Assembly (NCBI GenBank): GCA_958510875.1
Contig: OY294067.1
Coordinates: forward strand, 264,714,180 to 264,778,179
Origin: Endomychus coccineus
Taxonomy: Eukaryota > Arthropoda > Insecta > Coleoptera > Endomychidae
Reading direction: 5' to 3'
Length of the DNA: 64,000 nt
The notes beneath the pieces are model-generated. The model had not been told where the DNA came from. It was given only the letters and a program-made list of their open reading frames with translations, and ran no database searches. Made by a program: the position numbers and the translations under genes. Below are positions 10,898 through 21,697 of the stretch, piece by piece; the stretch's first letter is position 1, and each line of letters starts with the position of its first letter.

Positions 10898-12380
10898 GTA
10901 GTTTTTTCTTATACTTTGACTGCACGAGAGGGATACATTCAATGTTCGAAGAACATCGTGTGAGCCAGCGGTGGAAGTTTTAGAGATTATATACATAGTT
11001 TTAGAGATTATATACATAGGAAAAGATCTCACTAGGTAAAGAGTTCCACAACTTCGCTGTTCAATAAATAAATGAAGTCTGGTAAGAAGAAGTTAGGCAG
11101 GTCTCGGGCTTAACAATGAAAAGGTGACGCTTGAACTCATCCAGTCCGCCTATCTGAAATCACTCGTGGTGGAACACACGAAATTTCTGATGAACACCGA
11201 CCATGGAAATATCTATAGAAAAGGGAGAGATCCCTATCTAGATTATGAGGAGCTGCTGAGATGTAGAGTAGCTTTTGGCACGGAATAGAAAACCGAATTT
11301 TTGTGAAGCGGTTTCCGCAATGGACCTCACATGATCATCCCATGAGAGCGTGCTGTTGGTGGTGATCCCATGTATGGATATGGAAGACTTCATACCTGAC
11401 ATCATGCTATTAAGGATTGTGGGATCCGCCTTCCTGGAGAAGACGCAAGCTTTTGGTTGCATTAAGCTCTACTAGATTATCAGATCCCCATTTCAAAATA
11501 TTTGCCAGATATCTATTAATCGTGTCAACTCGTCCCTGTCTCGCATCCTCTGGCTTCATTGGATGGTATGGGGGCCCTAGGTGAGAAAGCGGTATGAAGT
11601 GTACCATCATAACAAAGCTGTGGACGGGACAGGTGGTCACTTTCAGCAAGTCATTCATATGGAGCAGAAACAAAGTTGGTGCCAAGACAGATCCCTGTGA
11701 AACACCAGCGTTGATATACATTGTATCGGAGGATACTCCGTCAACCACCACATAGGGTGATCTATCTGAGAGAAAACTCGATAGTAAGCGACAAAGTTGA
11801 GGCGGCAAATCATATGACGGAAATTTCCAAAGAAGGCTTAGGGCAGACTCGGTCAAATTCTTTGAACATATTCAATGCTACATCAAGAGATTCCCCATAT
11901 TTTTCAATAGATTTCTGCTATACATGTGTCAGCAGGTCTCCTGTTGATTTCTGCTTACGAAAGCCATATCGCCGGTTATTCACAATTTTGGAACTCTCTA
12001 GCTAAAGGATGAGCTCCCACGGTCGTATATACAGGTCTGGAAACTCGAAACTGTTTCTTATGTGAAAGTGAGTCCGCTAAGTCATCTGGTAAGTAGTACC
12101 AAAAGGGTGGCACATGAGTTGAGGGATGTTCTCTGGCACGTATACGAGCGTGTTTGAACGATATGGCGCCTTATCCTGACATCCTGACAACATACTTCGA
12201 TCCATGCGCCAGCTGGTGGCTGAGCGAGGGACTACGAGTTTGGCGACATGTAAGAGACTCATGTCAAACATAGAGTTTTCAGACCTGTATATACGACCGT
12301 GATTTCTCCATCACTTTAGAGATCACATATAATAGTGCAATGGGTCTGTCACTATATACCAATTCCGGAACTAGAGAAAA
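10898..12380 (-). pseudogene. LINE family A, copy 1 (RT pseudogene with inverted-repeat insert)
   Basis: A minus-strand RT remnant of a family that recurs at 50440-53950 and 60185-61290. From right to left: the DNA that in the other copies reads VISKVMEKG (12302-12375), a 284-bp inverted-repeat insert (12018-12301), then RT blocks at 11856-11410 (LPPQLCRLLSSFLSDRS, AGVSQGSVLAPTLFLLHMND). The catalytic FADD is mutated (FVMMVHF where copy 2 has FADYG). The thumb block follows at 11462-11238 (GITTNSTLSWDDHVRSI). The 3' end is near 10898, next to TTTTTTCTTATACTTTGACT, whose reverse complement ends in an A-rich tail as in copy 2. Several frameshifts; not functional. Confidence 0.8.
12018..12301. 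mobile_element. MITE-like 284-bp insert with ~28-bp inverted repeats
   Basis: The left end CACGGTCGTATATACAGGTC (12018 onward) returns inverted at 12281-12301 (GACCTGTATATACGACCGTG), with about 28 bp matching almost perfectly. It interrupts the LINE-A RT between positions that are adjacent in the copies at 53100-53145 and 60572-60620. I cannot see a clean target duplication. The interior has no recognised transposase; the frame 12271-12077 (minus) has no motif. Confidence 0.7.
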
Positions 12381-12449
12381 ATAGAACTATTTCCGCGTAG
12401 TTGCACTATATGTTTATGTGAATCCAATATAATAGAGGCAAACTGACTT

Positions 12450-13030
12450 TCATGAAAGTTTAGGAAGCTGAATTGTATTTACATACGCACTCAGACTCAC
12501 CCATAATACAATACGACAATATTCTTCTTCCTTGAAATTTATCCAACTAAGAACAACCATAGAATCAGAAAATAGATCTACCTTTTCGAGCGTACAACGC
12601 TTACCATACGTATCCATAACAATTCTTAATAATTTGGCAAGTAATAATGCACTACATAACTCCACTCTAGGAATGGAGAGTTTTAGCCGAAGTGACTATG
12701 GATTTGGCACAAAGAGAACTAACTCTAATCTCACGGTTAGTGGAAACCACTCTGGTGTTAACGACGACTGCATAGACCTTCTCGGATAAATCCGAAAAAC
12801 TCACGAGTATAGCTGACTCTTTGGAAGTAATTCCAAGGTGTCTTGCAATGCTAAAGTTCTCTAGAACGCCAATTTCGTTCTGGAATTCTTCCCACATTCT
12901 CTATATGGATAAAGGTGTTGGTTCATCAGAAGACTATTTTAGAATCCGCAATTTCACAATTAATAGCTTAACATGGACTATTATAGGCATAACTAAACCC
13001 AGTGGATCCTAAATGCAAGCTACTGTGAAG
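12450..13030 (-). pseudogene. BEL/Pao retrotransposon pol fragment (RT end and RNase H start)
   Basis: The minus strand reads the Pao-type block FDPLGLVMPIIVHVKLL (about 13020-12930), then PTPLSIQRMWEEFQNEIGVL, the RHLGI block, a degraded HGFSD motif (LVSFSDLSEKVYAVVV), CAKS, and MELCSALLLAKLLRIV leading to SDSMVVLSWI of the RNase H domain (12665-12450). Order and spacing are typical of BEL/Pao pol. There are stops around 12940-12960 and 12667. LTRs, gag, protease and integrase are not visible beside it. A minus-strand frame at 13471-13286 is possibly upstream element sequence, but I do not recognise it. Confidence 0.75.
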
Positions 13031-15637
13031 GATTTTTTCGTTTGATACAGTCACATTATGTATAAAGTATAAAGTTTCGAAAAATGGTTAATTCGGAATC
13101 AGAGAAAAGTAATACATTAAATATCATTAAAATCTCGAGTACGTTTTATTCTGATATCACAATATGTACTTGTTAGAAATACAAAAGCCTGGAGAAGGTG
13201 GCCTACCAATTTTGAATATGTGGACTAAAGGAACAGAAACCCGTATGCCAATGAATTCCCCATTCTGTAAAGTATAGAATCGGTGCTAAAAGATGACAGA
13301 TCCAACTGAAAGCATCTCTAGAGCATTTTTTATTTTCGATAGCTTGACATATTGCAAAAGTGAAAGTTTTGACGTGAATAACGTGTTTATGCGGAGCTCT
13401 ATCGCAATTTTGGAAACAAATTCCGCACCAAGAAAAGTTGAGTGGCTAATTGACCAAAATATGAAATTCAAAATTCAGATTCAATCTGACCCCTTGAAAT
13501 TGGAGGATTTGCTACCGTCATTCCAATTACACATATACTAGTTTCTGCAGCACCTTCATTGTTGAAATTTTTTGGTCTTTTGATCTTGGCTTGTTGAAGG
13601 ATCTACAATCAATAAGACTTTCTTTTAACGTCTTGAAAATAGCTTTATTAGGTTGTCTTCTTTCTGGAAAGCGGGTGTAATATATTTCGATGCGATATCA
13701 CAATTATTATTACTTTCAATAAAGCGTTCCAACATATCACATTTATCTTAATTTCCGTAGTACATCTCACTCATACGATTAAATAATATTAATTGTTATG
13801 ACGGAACAGAAATGTTAATAGGCAATTTACTAACAAACGGATAAACATTGTCATCGATGACACCCCCCGCCTACTTTGAATAAATATTAAAAAATGCAAA
13901 AAGTAATAAAGTGAAATATTATTTCCGCTATTAAAGACTATTTGATGTCTACATCAAAACCGACCTGACATATGATACATAGTTAGAGAGAGAAACAAAT
14001 CCGTTTAAACTAAAGTATAATTCCTATATGAAAAATACTACTTTAGGCTATAACCTTCTTTTTCAAATTTTCTCGACGCCACTGGATTATACATACAAAA
14101 TTGTCTCAAAAATGTAACAGTTATTTGCTTCTAACTTTACAAACAACCACGATATTCACATATGTCTAAAAGTCGAAAAATCGAACTTTTGTTTATAACT
14201 CGAAAACAAAAGACGAAAGCAAAGCAAAACAAACGAAAGCAAAAGACGAAATTTTTGTTTCTGGCAGTGAATTTGTCTCAATAATTAATTAATATTATTA
14301 CAAAATATTCCTAATAAGGGTGGTGGATGAATTAAACCAAATGATCAAAATGTTCCATTGCAAGAGGCTGAATAGCGTTCCACATCAAAGCTTTGATAAA
14401 TTAATTGCACAAATCTCGAATAAATATGTAGGTGTTGCTAAAGCTCTGACATTCAAATAAATGCAGTTGAACTTCTCTCATTAGAGTTAACTGTATGAAA
14501 CAGCGTTAACCTTTTGCCGGTTGGAATGAGCCATCGCACTACAATTGCATTTATATTGCATAATTGTCGTGTTTTATTACTTCTATGCTATTACAAATAA
14601 CATACCATATTAGGGGAGACTTGTTACAAAATGGATCTGGTAGAATCAAGAGCAACAGAATCAAAAAGGAAACAAGAGAACTTCCATTACTTCGTGAGAC
14701 GCACAGTACTTTACATTTCCTTATATAGTCCAATATAAGGTTTTTAACTCACTATTTGAACGATTCAACTTTGCTGACAAGAAAAGTTTTATTTCATAAA
14801 TATGTATACCTATATCAATATTTATCACTTTCAATGTTTCCATTATTCAAAAAAGAAAAAGTATAGCGGAATTGCTTACTTTCGATATTATCTACATTAT
14901 TATTATTGCTCTGAGAACGCCCTATTGAAACCTTATACGGCTTAAAAAGACATCTACATATTTAAGATTAGTCTTTTTTTATACAAGAAATAATATGATT
15001 ACTGTAAGTTAAATGCATAAGATTGATACAAGATTCAATTATAATAATTTATTTATTTCTCTTCTTTTACTCAGCGATACATCAGTTATCTGGATCCTAA
15101 ATTATATAATTTAATACCTCGCAATTGCAAAAACAAAATTTACCAAAATTTTAGACCCATAGATGATGAAAAATTAAACAATTATTGAATAATGCCTTTA
15201 TAAAATTTAATAACATTTTCCATTATCAAGTTTGTTTGTAATTACTTAGTATTTCATTATTTTTAGTATTTTTATTTGTTTTAGTATTTTTCATTATTGA
15301 CATCTTCCTTCGTAAAGTGATATTTTTACAATTTCGTTGCTTACTTCGTAAACTTTATATATAAGGTTATTTATTTATTTTCAGTGTGAGGTTGAGTGAA
15401 TGAATTACAAACACAAATCTACCTGTGTGGTATTCCACTGTAATCTGTTTACTTATTTAATTTTCATTTGCTTCAAGTATGTATCATATTAAATGATAGT
15501 AATATGTATGTATTTTAAAATTAATTGGATACACATCAATGAAGAGAATTATTATTATTACATTTTACATAAAACCATAAAACAGCTCAATCATCATCAT
15601 TTTTCATAAAATAATCGTAATTTCCGCTTTGGCAGTT
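13031..15637. other. No recognisable gene
   Basis: Long AT-rich stretch. A short imperfect repeat of AAAGACGAAAGCAAA lies at about 14205-14255. Minus-strand pol of the gypsy element whose gag ends at 15638 would be expected here, but I see no protease or RT motif, so the element is deleted or rearranged just after gag. Confidence 0.5.
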
Positions 15638-16762
15638 TTAACAATATTTAATAATTCTGTTTCCCCTGTTATTGTTAGTTATGAAATTTCTATTTCTATT
15701 AAAATTTGTTTGAGGTTTTCCCTTATATTTTTTATTTTGGTGACCCCTATTTGAATTAAATCTACCTCTAGAATTATTATTGAAATATCTACTCTTAACA
15801 TTACTTTGCGCTCTGTCAGCATACATGACTACACTCGATCTCTGATTAGACAGAATCAGGGCGTTTTCTTCATTAGCCGAACTAATCGCGTCCGTTATCG
15901 TTTGTAAATTCTTGCTTTTCATGGTTACCCTCAACTCTGGGTCACGAATTCCGTTTGCAAAAACATTTATTGCTGTCTTTTCGTTTGCTTCCATGAATAT
16001 TTCCAATTTGGCTGCGTCACCTTCTGCTTGGGCAATTGTTAACTCAGACATTAATGTACAAATTTTTTCGCCAAAGTCGTTCAAAGAGAAATTGCCTTGC
16101 TTCATCGCGAAAAGTTTTGTAGAGATAACATTCGCACTTTGTTTTGTTAAAAATTTACCTTCCAAATCACTGATCAGTTCTGCCAATGTGTTGTAATTTC
16201 TTTTCATTCGGGCGCTGTCCCTGGTTGACAAACAACTCTTCAAAACATAATTAACTACATGTCTCTTACCGGTTTGCTTAAGACTGGGCTCGTATAAATT
16301 TATACCCCTAATTAAACTTTTAACTGATTCCTGATTCGTGGTTTTTGGAAGCACAGTAGCTGCTATCTTGAAGTCAAAATCTACCATATTATCTAATTTT
16401 TGTGATTTATCAATGCTTTCGATACTATCACTTGTTTGATCGCTCTTTACATTAGACATTCCGATAGTTTCTTTCCTAATTCTTAATATTTCTTTACACT
16501 CACTTATTATTGAATTTATATTATGAAATACATTGATTATCAACCTTTGTGTATCTTTTTTGATACCATGAACTATTACATCTTTTTCATATTGAGTGTA
16601 CAACTCGTTACATTTATTTTCAATTGAATTAACATCTATAAACTTACGTTCTACTACTCCAATGTCATTCCTTTTCTCTTGATTGTCTTTTAGTAGGTTT
16701 GTTTTTATGTTTTTGATTTTTATGCACCCGACACTTAACTCATCACTCAACTTTTTGAACAT
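15638..16762 (-). CDS. Ty3/gypsy (errantivirus-type) gag, intact frame
   Basis: A continuous frame of 374 codons from ATG 16762 (an in-frame GTG lies just upstream at 16765). It shows the organisation of insect Ty3/gypsy Gag: a helical N-terminal region, then a capsid-like core with the KFLTKQSANVISTKLFAMKQ segment, FGEKICTLMSELTIAQ, FANGIRDPELRVTMK and DAISSANEENA. The C-terminus is rich in Arg/Asn/Gly (about residues 325-374, SRGRFNSNRGHQNKK), as in nucleic-acid-binding Gag tails of this group. There is no CCHC zinc knuckle. Gag would package the element RNA in cytoplasmic particles. It lies downstream of an LTR, primer site and small ORF on the same strand, but no pol follows, so this is a 5' half element. 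The intact frame suggests relatively recent insertion. Known from family resemblance; not testable here. Confidence 0.85.
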   Translation of the reverse strand: MFKKLSDELSVGCIKIKNIKTNLLKDNQEKRNDIGVVERKFIDVNSIENKCNELYTQYEKDVIVHGIKKDTQRLIINVFHNINSIISECKEILRIRKETIGMSNVKSDQTSDSIESIDKSQKLDNMVDFDFKIAATVLPKTTNQESVKSLIRGINLYEPSLKQTGKRHVVNYVLKSCLSTRDSARMKRNYNTLAELISDLEGKFLTKQSANVISTKLFAMKQGNFSLNDFGEKICTLMSELTIAQAEGDAAKLEIFMEANEKTAINVFANGIRDPELRVTMKSKNLQTITDAISSANEENALILSNQRSSVVMYADRAQSNVKSRYFNNNSRGRFNSNRGHQNKKYKGKPQTNFNRNRNFITNNNRGNRIIKYC

Positions 16763-16909
16763 CACTTAAATCACTGCATTGTTTTGGTGGTTGTTGAACG
16801 CTGCTGTGGCTGACGAGGTGGATCCGTCGCTGATGGGTTTAGGTAATGTCGTCATCTCGTTATTTCATTTTTGATCATTGTCCAGTAATGATCTCGACTT
16901 CCGCAACTC

Positions 16910-17128
16910 CTACATCTCGAATTCTCGATTAACCGATGCACGCCACTTTTGTTGCCATTTGTTATAGATGTAGAACACGATTACCAACAAAAGTATAGCC
17001 AAAATTGACACTGTCATCCATTCGTTTCTTGAAAATGAAGATGTGTTTTCCTGATTGGCGTTGTTTGATCCAGTTCCTGCTGCAAGAATCTCGATGTTCT
17101 CTCGATTATTATACCTCGAACCGCACAT
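16910..17128 (-). CDS. Small single-pass membrane ORF upstream of gypsy gag
   Basis: A 72-codon ORF from ATG 17128 (the frame stays open upstream through the primer-binding site to a TAG near 17258). Its first half is hydrophilic and contains ILAAGTGSNNANQENTSSFS. Then comes a membrane-spanning stretch MTVSILAILLLVIVFYIY (about residues 38-55), followed by a basic tail KWQQKWRASVNREFEM. There is no cleavable signal peptide, so the likely topology is a single anchor with the positive tail in the cytosol. It sits between the primer-binding site and gag, with about 147 bp between its stop and the gag ATG. It is not gag, pol or a normal-size env. I have an impression that similar short membrane ORFs occur in other insect gypsy elements, but I cannot name a family. 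Function unknown. Confidence 0.6.
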   Translation of the reverse strand: MCGSRYNNRENIEILAAGTGSNNANQENTSSFSRNEWMTVSILAILLLVIVFYIYNKWQQKWRASVNREFEM

Positions 17129-17204
17129 TATGATTCCAATTTTGGAGTTTCCGATTTTTGACAATTTCACTATTTTCCGTTCGCAGTTGGCATTTTTAAA
17201 AGTG

Positions 17205-17222
17205 CCTCTGGTAGGATCGCCA
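17205..17222 (-). other. Candidate tRNA primer-binding site
   Basis: On the minus strand TGGCGATCCTACCAGAGG begins with the TGG expected to pair with the CCA end of a tRNA. It lies immediately 3' of the proposed LTR and in front of the gag region, as in LTR retrotransposons. The exact tRNA is not identified. Confidence 0.6.
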
Positions 17223-17470
17223 TATAATAATAAAAGATCGGTGTACTTGGTCTAAGGCATTTATTTAGATGTTCTTAGTATCATCGTTCCAATTCAACTC
17301 CTCTTTACATATATTCATACATTTACCTAATGTTCGATCGGTGCAGCGTCAGCTGGTCAATTTCCGTTGACCATCAGGTCGACGATCGATGCATATGCTT
17401 AGTCAATGATAGTTGCTTAATTGTAACCTTTATTTAGTTCATATAGTTCATAGGACCTGTTGGCACAACA
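17223..17470 (-). repeat. Proposed 5' LTR of the gypsy element
   Basis: About 248 bp on the minus strand from TGTTGTGCCAACAGG (17470 downward) to the primer-binding site. It has the TG start typical of LTRs and two AATAAA-type signals (ACTAAATAAAGG and TCTAAATAAATG). No second copy was found in the window to confirm the ends, and the 3' boundary (TTATTATTATA) lacks the usual CA. This is inference from position and start sequence. Confidence 0.5.
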
Positions 17471-17534
17471 AGTGTCTAAATACCATCTATGACTTGAATA
17501 AGAGCTCCTAACTAATAACAGCCTCATTACACAA

Positions 17535-17850
17535 GCATAAATTTCAACAATGGTTACCAAAAACTAGAAAAGAAGCCAAGAATATAAACATTATTCACAA
17601 TAAAACCGATATTAATTTCAATGAAACGGAAATGAGTTCGTTATATAAAAGTTTAAGCTTTGCAATTGATTCTGAGAAATTACATACGGAGGATTTAATT
17701 CATGATATTGAAAATACGATTTGATCTCTCAACTGTCAAGATAAAGCTGTTATTCGTAACAAGTGCAAGACAATTGTTGAACATTTTTAGTTTATTCTGA
17801 TGACGGCTACTTGGTAGCAGAAAGGTCCTCAGTATTTTATTAGTATTTTC
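17535..17850 (+). pseudogene. Penelope-like element fragment with hammerhead-like motif
   Basis: The plus strand reads HNKTDINFNETEMSSLYKSL, then SFAIDSEKLHTEDLIHDIEN, a stop, and NKCKTIVEHF. This resembles the N-terminal region of Penelope-like (PLE) proteins, where a NxSxxxFxExEbxLLxKGL motif precedes the RT. It is followed directly at 17797-17823 by CTGATGA, an imperfect GCTAC/GTAGC hairpin and GAAA, the core of a hammerhead-like ribozyme as found in PLE terminal repeats. The same motif with GGTCCTCAGTA recurs at 55003-55029 (minus). The RT and GIY-YIG parts between are missing, so the copy is internally deleted. Confidence 0.55.
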
Positions 17851-18108
17851 AGTGTATAAGGGTGATTATTATGTTATTGATAGTATTATGATATATCCAC
17901 AGTGTAATTTGTTTTATAATTTATTATTGGTTGTCATCTTCGATCATAGTTTTGAGAGAACCAAATTGTTGTGCCCACTTTCATTTCCTCACAATACGTA
18001 GTGTGTATATAGAGTAAGGAAAGTATTTTAAATAGGGCAAAACATTTTCGGATTTTCGAGGATATATCCATTTTGAGAATTTTTGAATCGATGTAGACTA
18101 TTTTTGAT

Positions 18109-18123
18109 GTGTGTGTGTGTGTG
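18109..18123. repeat. (GT)n microsatellite
   Basis: A run of about seven GT units. Confidence 0.8.
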
Positions 18124-18455
18124 CATGAAAACTGTGGAAACGGTTCCTCCTTTGGATTTGAAATTTCGCTTTAAAGTGGTGAAAACAGAAACTGTATAGT
18201 GTTTGGACGCGGTAACCCACGAATAGTATTTTCAACATGCAATTATAACATCAAATGGAATTATAGTATTTCATTGAACCATAATGACAACAGTTTCTTC
18301 TGGTTATAAATACAGTGTCCGAAATTTTCATTTTATGATTCAAGTGAAGTCACAGTCTATTTTGTGGGTTTACTCCTTGGCAAATTTTGATAGGTTATAT
18401 TATAGTGTGAATCTTCGATCATAGAACCGATATTGTTCGAAGGTTTACATCAATA

Positions 18456-19025
18456 CCGGGATATCAAAAATTATCTTGGTCTAGGGTGGTTTTGGAATAT
18501 AAAACGTGTGTCTTACTTTACGTTTGAAATAATTATGTCACTGTCACACTGACATCATCAATAACCTACAAATTTCATACCTATTTATTTCAGTTGTAAA
18601 TCAATAATGAACTGCAAATTATGAAATATTTATGTGAACTTTGAACCTTTTCAGAGGTCGTGATAGCCATAATCCGGGTCAAAAACTGTTTTGAAATAGT
18701 TAATTTTCTGTAACTTACGCGCAGCGAGCTCCTCGAGGCATATGTCAAAATGATTTCGTTCGTAGCTAATTACATAGGACGTCTGGGGTTCACGCAATTA
18801 TGTTTTTAGATAATTCGAACCTTCTAATTTTGATAGGCCACGTGAAAATCCCGGAGTCCAAAGCGCTAAAGACTTCTGAGTGTTACAATATTCGTATAAA
18901 ATTGCGAAATTTCGCACTTTTAGAAACTTCAAATTAATTATGACATAATTATTTCAAACGTAAAGTAAGACACACGTTTTGGATTTCACAACCAGCCTTG
19001 ACCAAAATAATTTTTGATATCCCGG
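18456..19025. mobile_element. 570-bp inverted-repeat element flanked by TA
   Basis: The left end CCGGGATATCAAAAATTAT returns inverted at 19007-19025. The arms stay similar for about 80 bp (the CGTGTGTCTTACTTTACGTT section at 18506-18525 matches 18958-18977 inverted). TA flanks both ends (18454-18455 and 19026-19027), as for Tc1/mariner-type insertions. No transposase is present, so it is a non-autonomous MITE-like copy. Its inner part (18728-18955) recurs inverted at 44042-44272. Confidence 0.75.
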
Positions 19026-20142
19026 TATAATAATTATCATATTTTTATAACCTCAAAGAAGACTAAACGTCAATTGTAAGACTACAATTGCGACATGAGT
19101 TGTTGTAAAATCCATCATAAGATCAATTAATTTCATGAACTACTGGATATCGTAGAGGTTATGAGCAAAATGTAACATTCCGTTAATTATTAACGAAAAT
19201 GTAAATACATTTAGTGTCATTCAACTGGTTACCAAATTATATTCAAGACAAAATTTAAGTGCTCCTTGTTGAGCTAGGCCAGAAGTAACAAGATAAATAT
19301 TGGTTGGAACAGATAAAAATAGCACATCCAAGTCGAGTCCTAAGGCCAAACAATTCGATGTAGGCGTTCAATACTTATTTCCCTAGAGTGCTATAAGAGA
19401 ATTTGTTGAATGTCAAATTGTTTGGAAAGTGTCTTCCTGCAGAGAAATACTTGTATAATAGTAGAGCAGGTCCGGTCTAATGCCATTTGGGGAAATATGT
19501 TCATTATATATGAAGTGACTTCTTTTATGCTGAACCAGATCCAACCAAGACAAAAAATCAAAATGTAGAGATAAGAAAACTATTTTCTCCACGATCATCA
19601 CAGAATTTGCCAATTCTGAAATCAAATTTGATTACATAATGCTGGAATTCTCTCTCTTGAGACTGAAAAAATATTCTGCAACATCTCTGCCCCCATGCAA
19701 TTTAAATGTATTTAAATTCTCTCTCTTGTAATAGAATAATATTCTCACATTGGTTAGCAATAATAACAGTAGTCTTGACGCAGTTGATTGTCATCGTAGT
19801 GGCAAAATTTGAGTAAGTGTCAGAATTATTGCTGTCACGTTTCCATTCGAAAATATAAAAAGTATCATGAATTTATCCAATAATTCAGAATCAGAGGGTG
19901 AAAATACACCACTTGAAATTACAAATAGTGCAAATAATATACTGGAAAGTTTGCTACCAAAAAAATCAAAGAATGAATATGAAAAATATTACAAACTGTT
20001 CATGGATTGGAAAGAAACAAAGAAAACGGATTCCTAATATAATTGTGATTGAGTTCTATAATATAAATTATCTTTTGTTCATTTCCATTCAAAAATATAT
20101 ATTTAAAATCTTTGATCGTGGAGAAAGTATAGTCTGCTACTC
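19026..20142. other. No recognisable gene
   Basis: AT-rich. TTCTCTCTCTTG occurs twice, about 70 bp apart (19650 and 19717). Nothing else is supported. Confidence 0.45.
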
Positions 20143-20237
20143 GGTTAGAATGAAAATTCGTGATGTTCGTAGTTCCCCACGCTCGCCTTCGGCTCGCACT
20201 CGGAACTTCCCACTCGCATCGAATTTTCATTCTAACC
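20143..20237. repeat. GC-rich imperfect palindrome
   Basis: GGTTAGAATGAAAATTCG at 20143-20160 returns inverted at 20220-20237. The loop holds a C/G-rich section (CACGCTCGCCTTCGGCTCGC) with its own partial symmetry. It stands out sharply from the AT-rich surroundings and looks like a small fold-back element or its terminus. Confidence 0.65.
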
Positions 20238-20414
20238 TTGTTACTAAATATACTATTATTTGGAGTAGGCGCAAATGAGTTACATTCGAACAATGAATAT
20301 TTTTAATTTGACAAACGTAATGTTTTCTTCAAAACAAAAAATAATAATTTTAATGTAAATAATTCGTGGCATGCAGACAAGTTGTTAAGCTATTCGAATT
20401 CCAGAAAAAGTTTA

Positions 20415-20441
20415 TCCTCGAGCAGGATTCGAACCTGCGAT
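20415..20441 (-). other. tRNA T-arm-like (box B) fragment
   Basis: On the minus strand GCAGGTTCGAATCCTGC followed by TCGAGGA looks like a tRNA T-arm plus 3' acceptor strand. The matching 5' acceptor strand and a D-arm/box A are not visible, so it is not a complete tRNA gene. It may be a tRNA pseudogene or SINE remnant. Confidence 0.4.
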
Positions 20442-21289
20442 TGAATATTTACATCGGAAACATATCACATACATGACAACCTTCTTAGTAAAATAATAAT
20501 GTTTTAAGGCAGAAATCGAAATAATTTCCGGAATGTTTCATGAGAATGAAGTATAATATACGTCTGTATACTACATATTCCAATATAAACGCTGATATCC
20601 GCTGGTTATCCCGGTTTTATTCCGTCTTAGAATGTAAGATTTCAGTATTCACTTTCTCGAAACATTGGAAATTAGAATTAAACAAGAACTCCGAAAAATA
20701 ATGAGTCAGCCAGTCCTGTCTCTACAACTTTTGAAATGTCTCTGTCTTCCTCCAGACAAATGGTTTATCATTGCTAGCAATAGAGAATACGACTATTTAG
20801 AAAATTCTTCAAACTTTCAGGCATAGTTTAAACTTAAGTCGTTCTCGTTGCAGTCTGACGTAACAAAAGGTGAACTCGTGTATAGTTTAAGACCAAATAA
20901 GAAGCTTTTGTTAAGCTGCTTCTATGAAACTAACTGCATCTCAGCATGAATTATTGAACGTTATCACTAGTACACTAGACCTACTTAAGTGGGCTGTCGC
21001 ACTAGGCAATTTAAAATGTATTATTTGTGAGATAATCGAAAGTAAAGCTTTATTAAAATGCTTGTCCGTGGTTATTATATTTCCATCATAAGGAGTTCAA
21101 ACGCCTAAATCCCTTTGAATTGTAATGATAGAAGTTTGTTATATTCATAGAAATATGTACATACTTATCTGACCTAACTTAGGAAATGTGAATAATTATG
21201 AAACAACTTCTTCTCTAGCTGATAGAATGTATTCAGAGATGAATAAAATAACTCTGCTTTTTTGTTTACATATTTTTGCTCAAGACATA
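20442..21289. other. No recognisable gene
   Basis: AT-rich spacer with no supported ORF or repeat structure. Confidence 0.45.
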
Positions 21290-21420
21290 TGCACATTGCA
21301 CAAGTCTAATAAACTATAGAAAGAAACGATCATCCTTATTCTCCAAAAATGGTGTTAGAGTAGTGAATACTTTTTAGCTCCCATGTAGCCATCTTCAGAG
21401 GAAACTAAATTAGGAATCAA
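21290..21420 (-). repeat. PLE terminal-repeat fragment with hammerhead-like motif
   Basis: The minus strand contains CTGAAGATGGCTACATGGGA then GCTAAAAAGTATTCACTAC. This is a diverged version of the CTGATGATGGCTACTTAGTA / GCTGAAAGGTCC motif at 55003-55029. The adjoining TAATAAACTATAG (near 21309) is also shared with 54902. No coding part is attached. Confidence 0.5.
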
Positions 21421-21697
21421 GATGTGCCTGCTAATACTATTTATAATTAATGGGGTATATACTATATAAAGAAACGTTCTTGATATATGTTGTAACCTCT
21501 GTATTTAAAAGGGTCCTAATAAACTGAACAGTATTTAATTCATTATGTACATTATATTATTAGTCAGTAAAATATTGTAAAAGACTCGGTACATTTATAA
21601 AATTTGATTGATAATGCTTCTTCACCCAGTTATGAATTCTATGTTAATTCTCGGCAAATAGGTCACACTAGCACATATGCTTATTATTTTTCTTTTC

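Noticed and set aside
12077..12271. 64-codon frame in the 284-bp insert as a gene
   Set aside because: The element is bounded by inverted repeats and too short; the translation has no recognisable motif.
20415..20441. A full tRNA gene
   Set aside because: Only the T-arm and 3' acceptor half are present; the 5' acceptor strand, D-arm and a plausible anticodon arm could not be paired.
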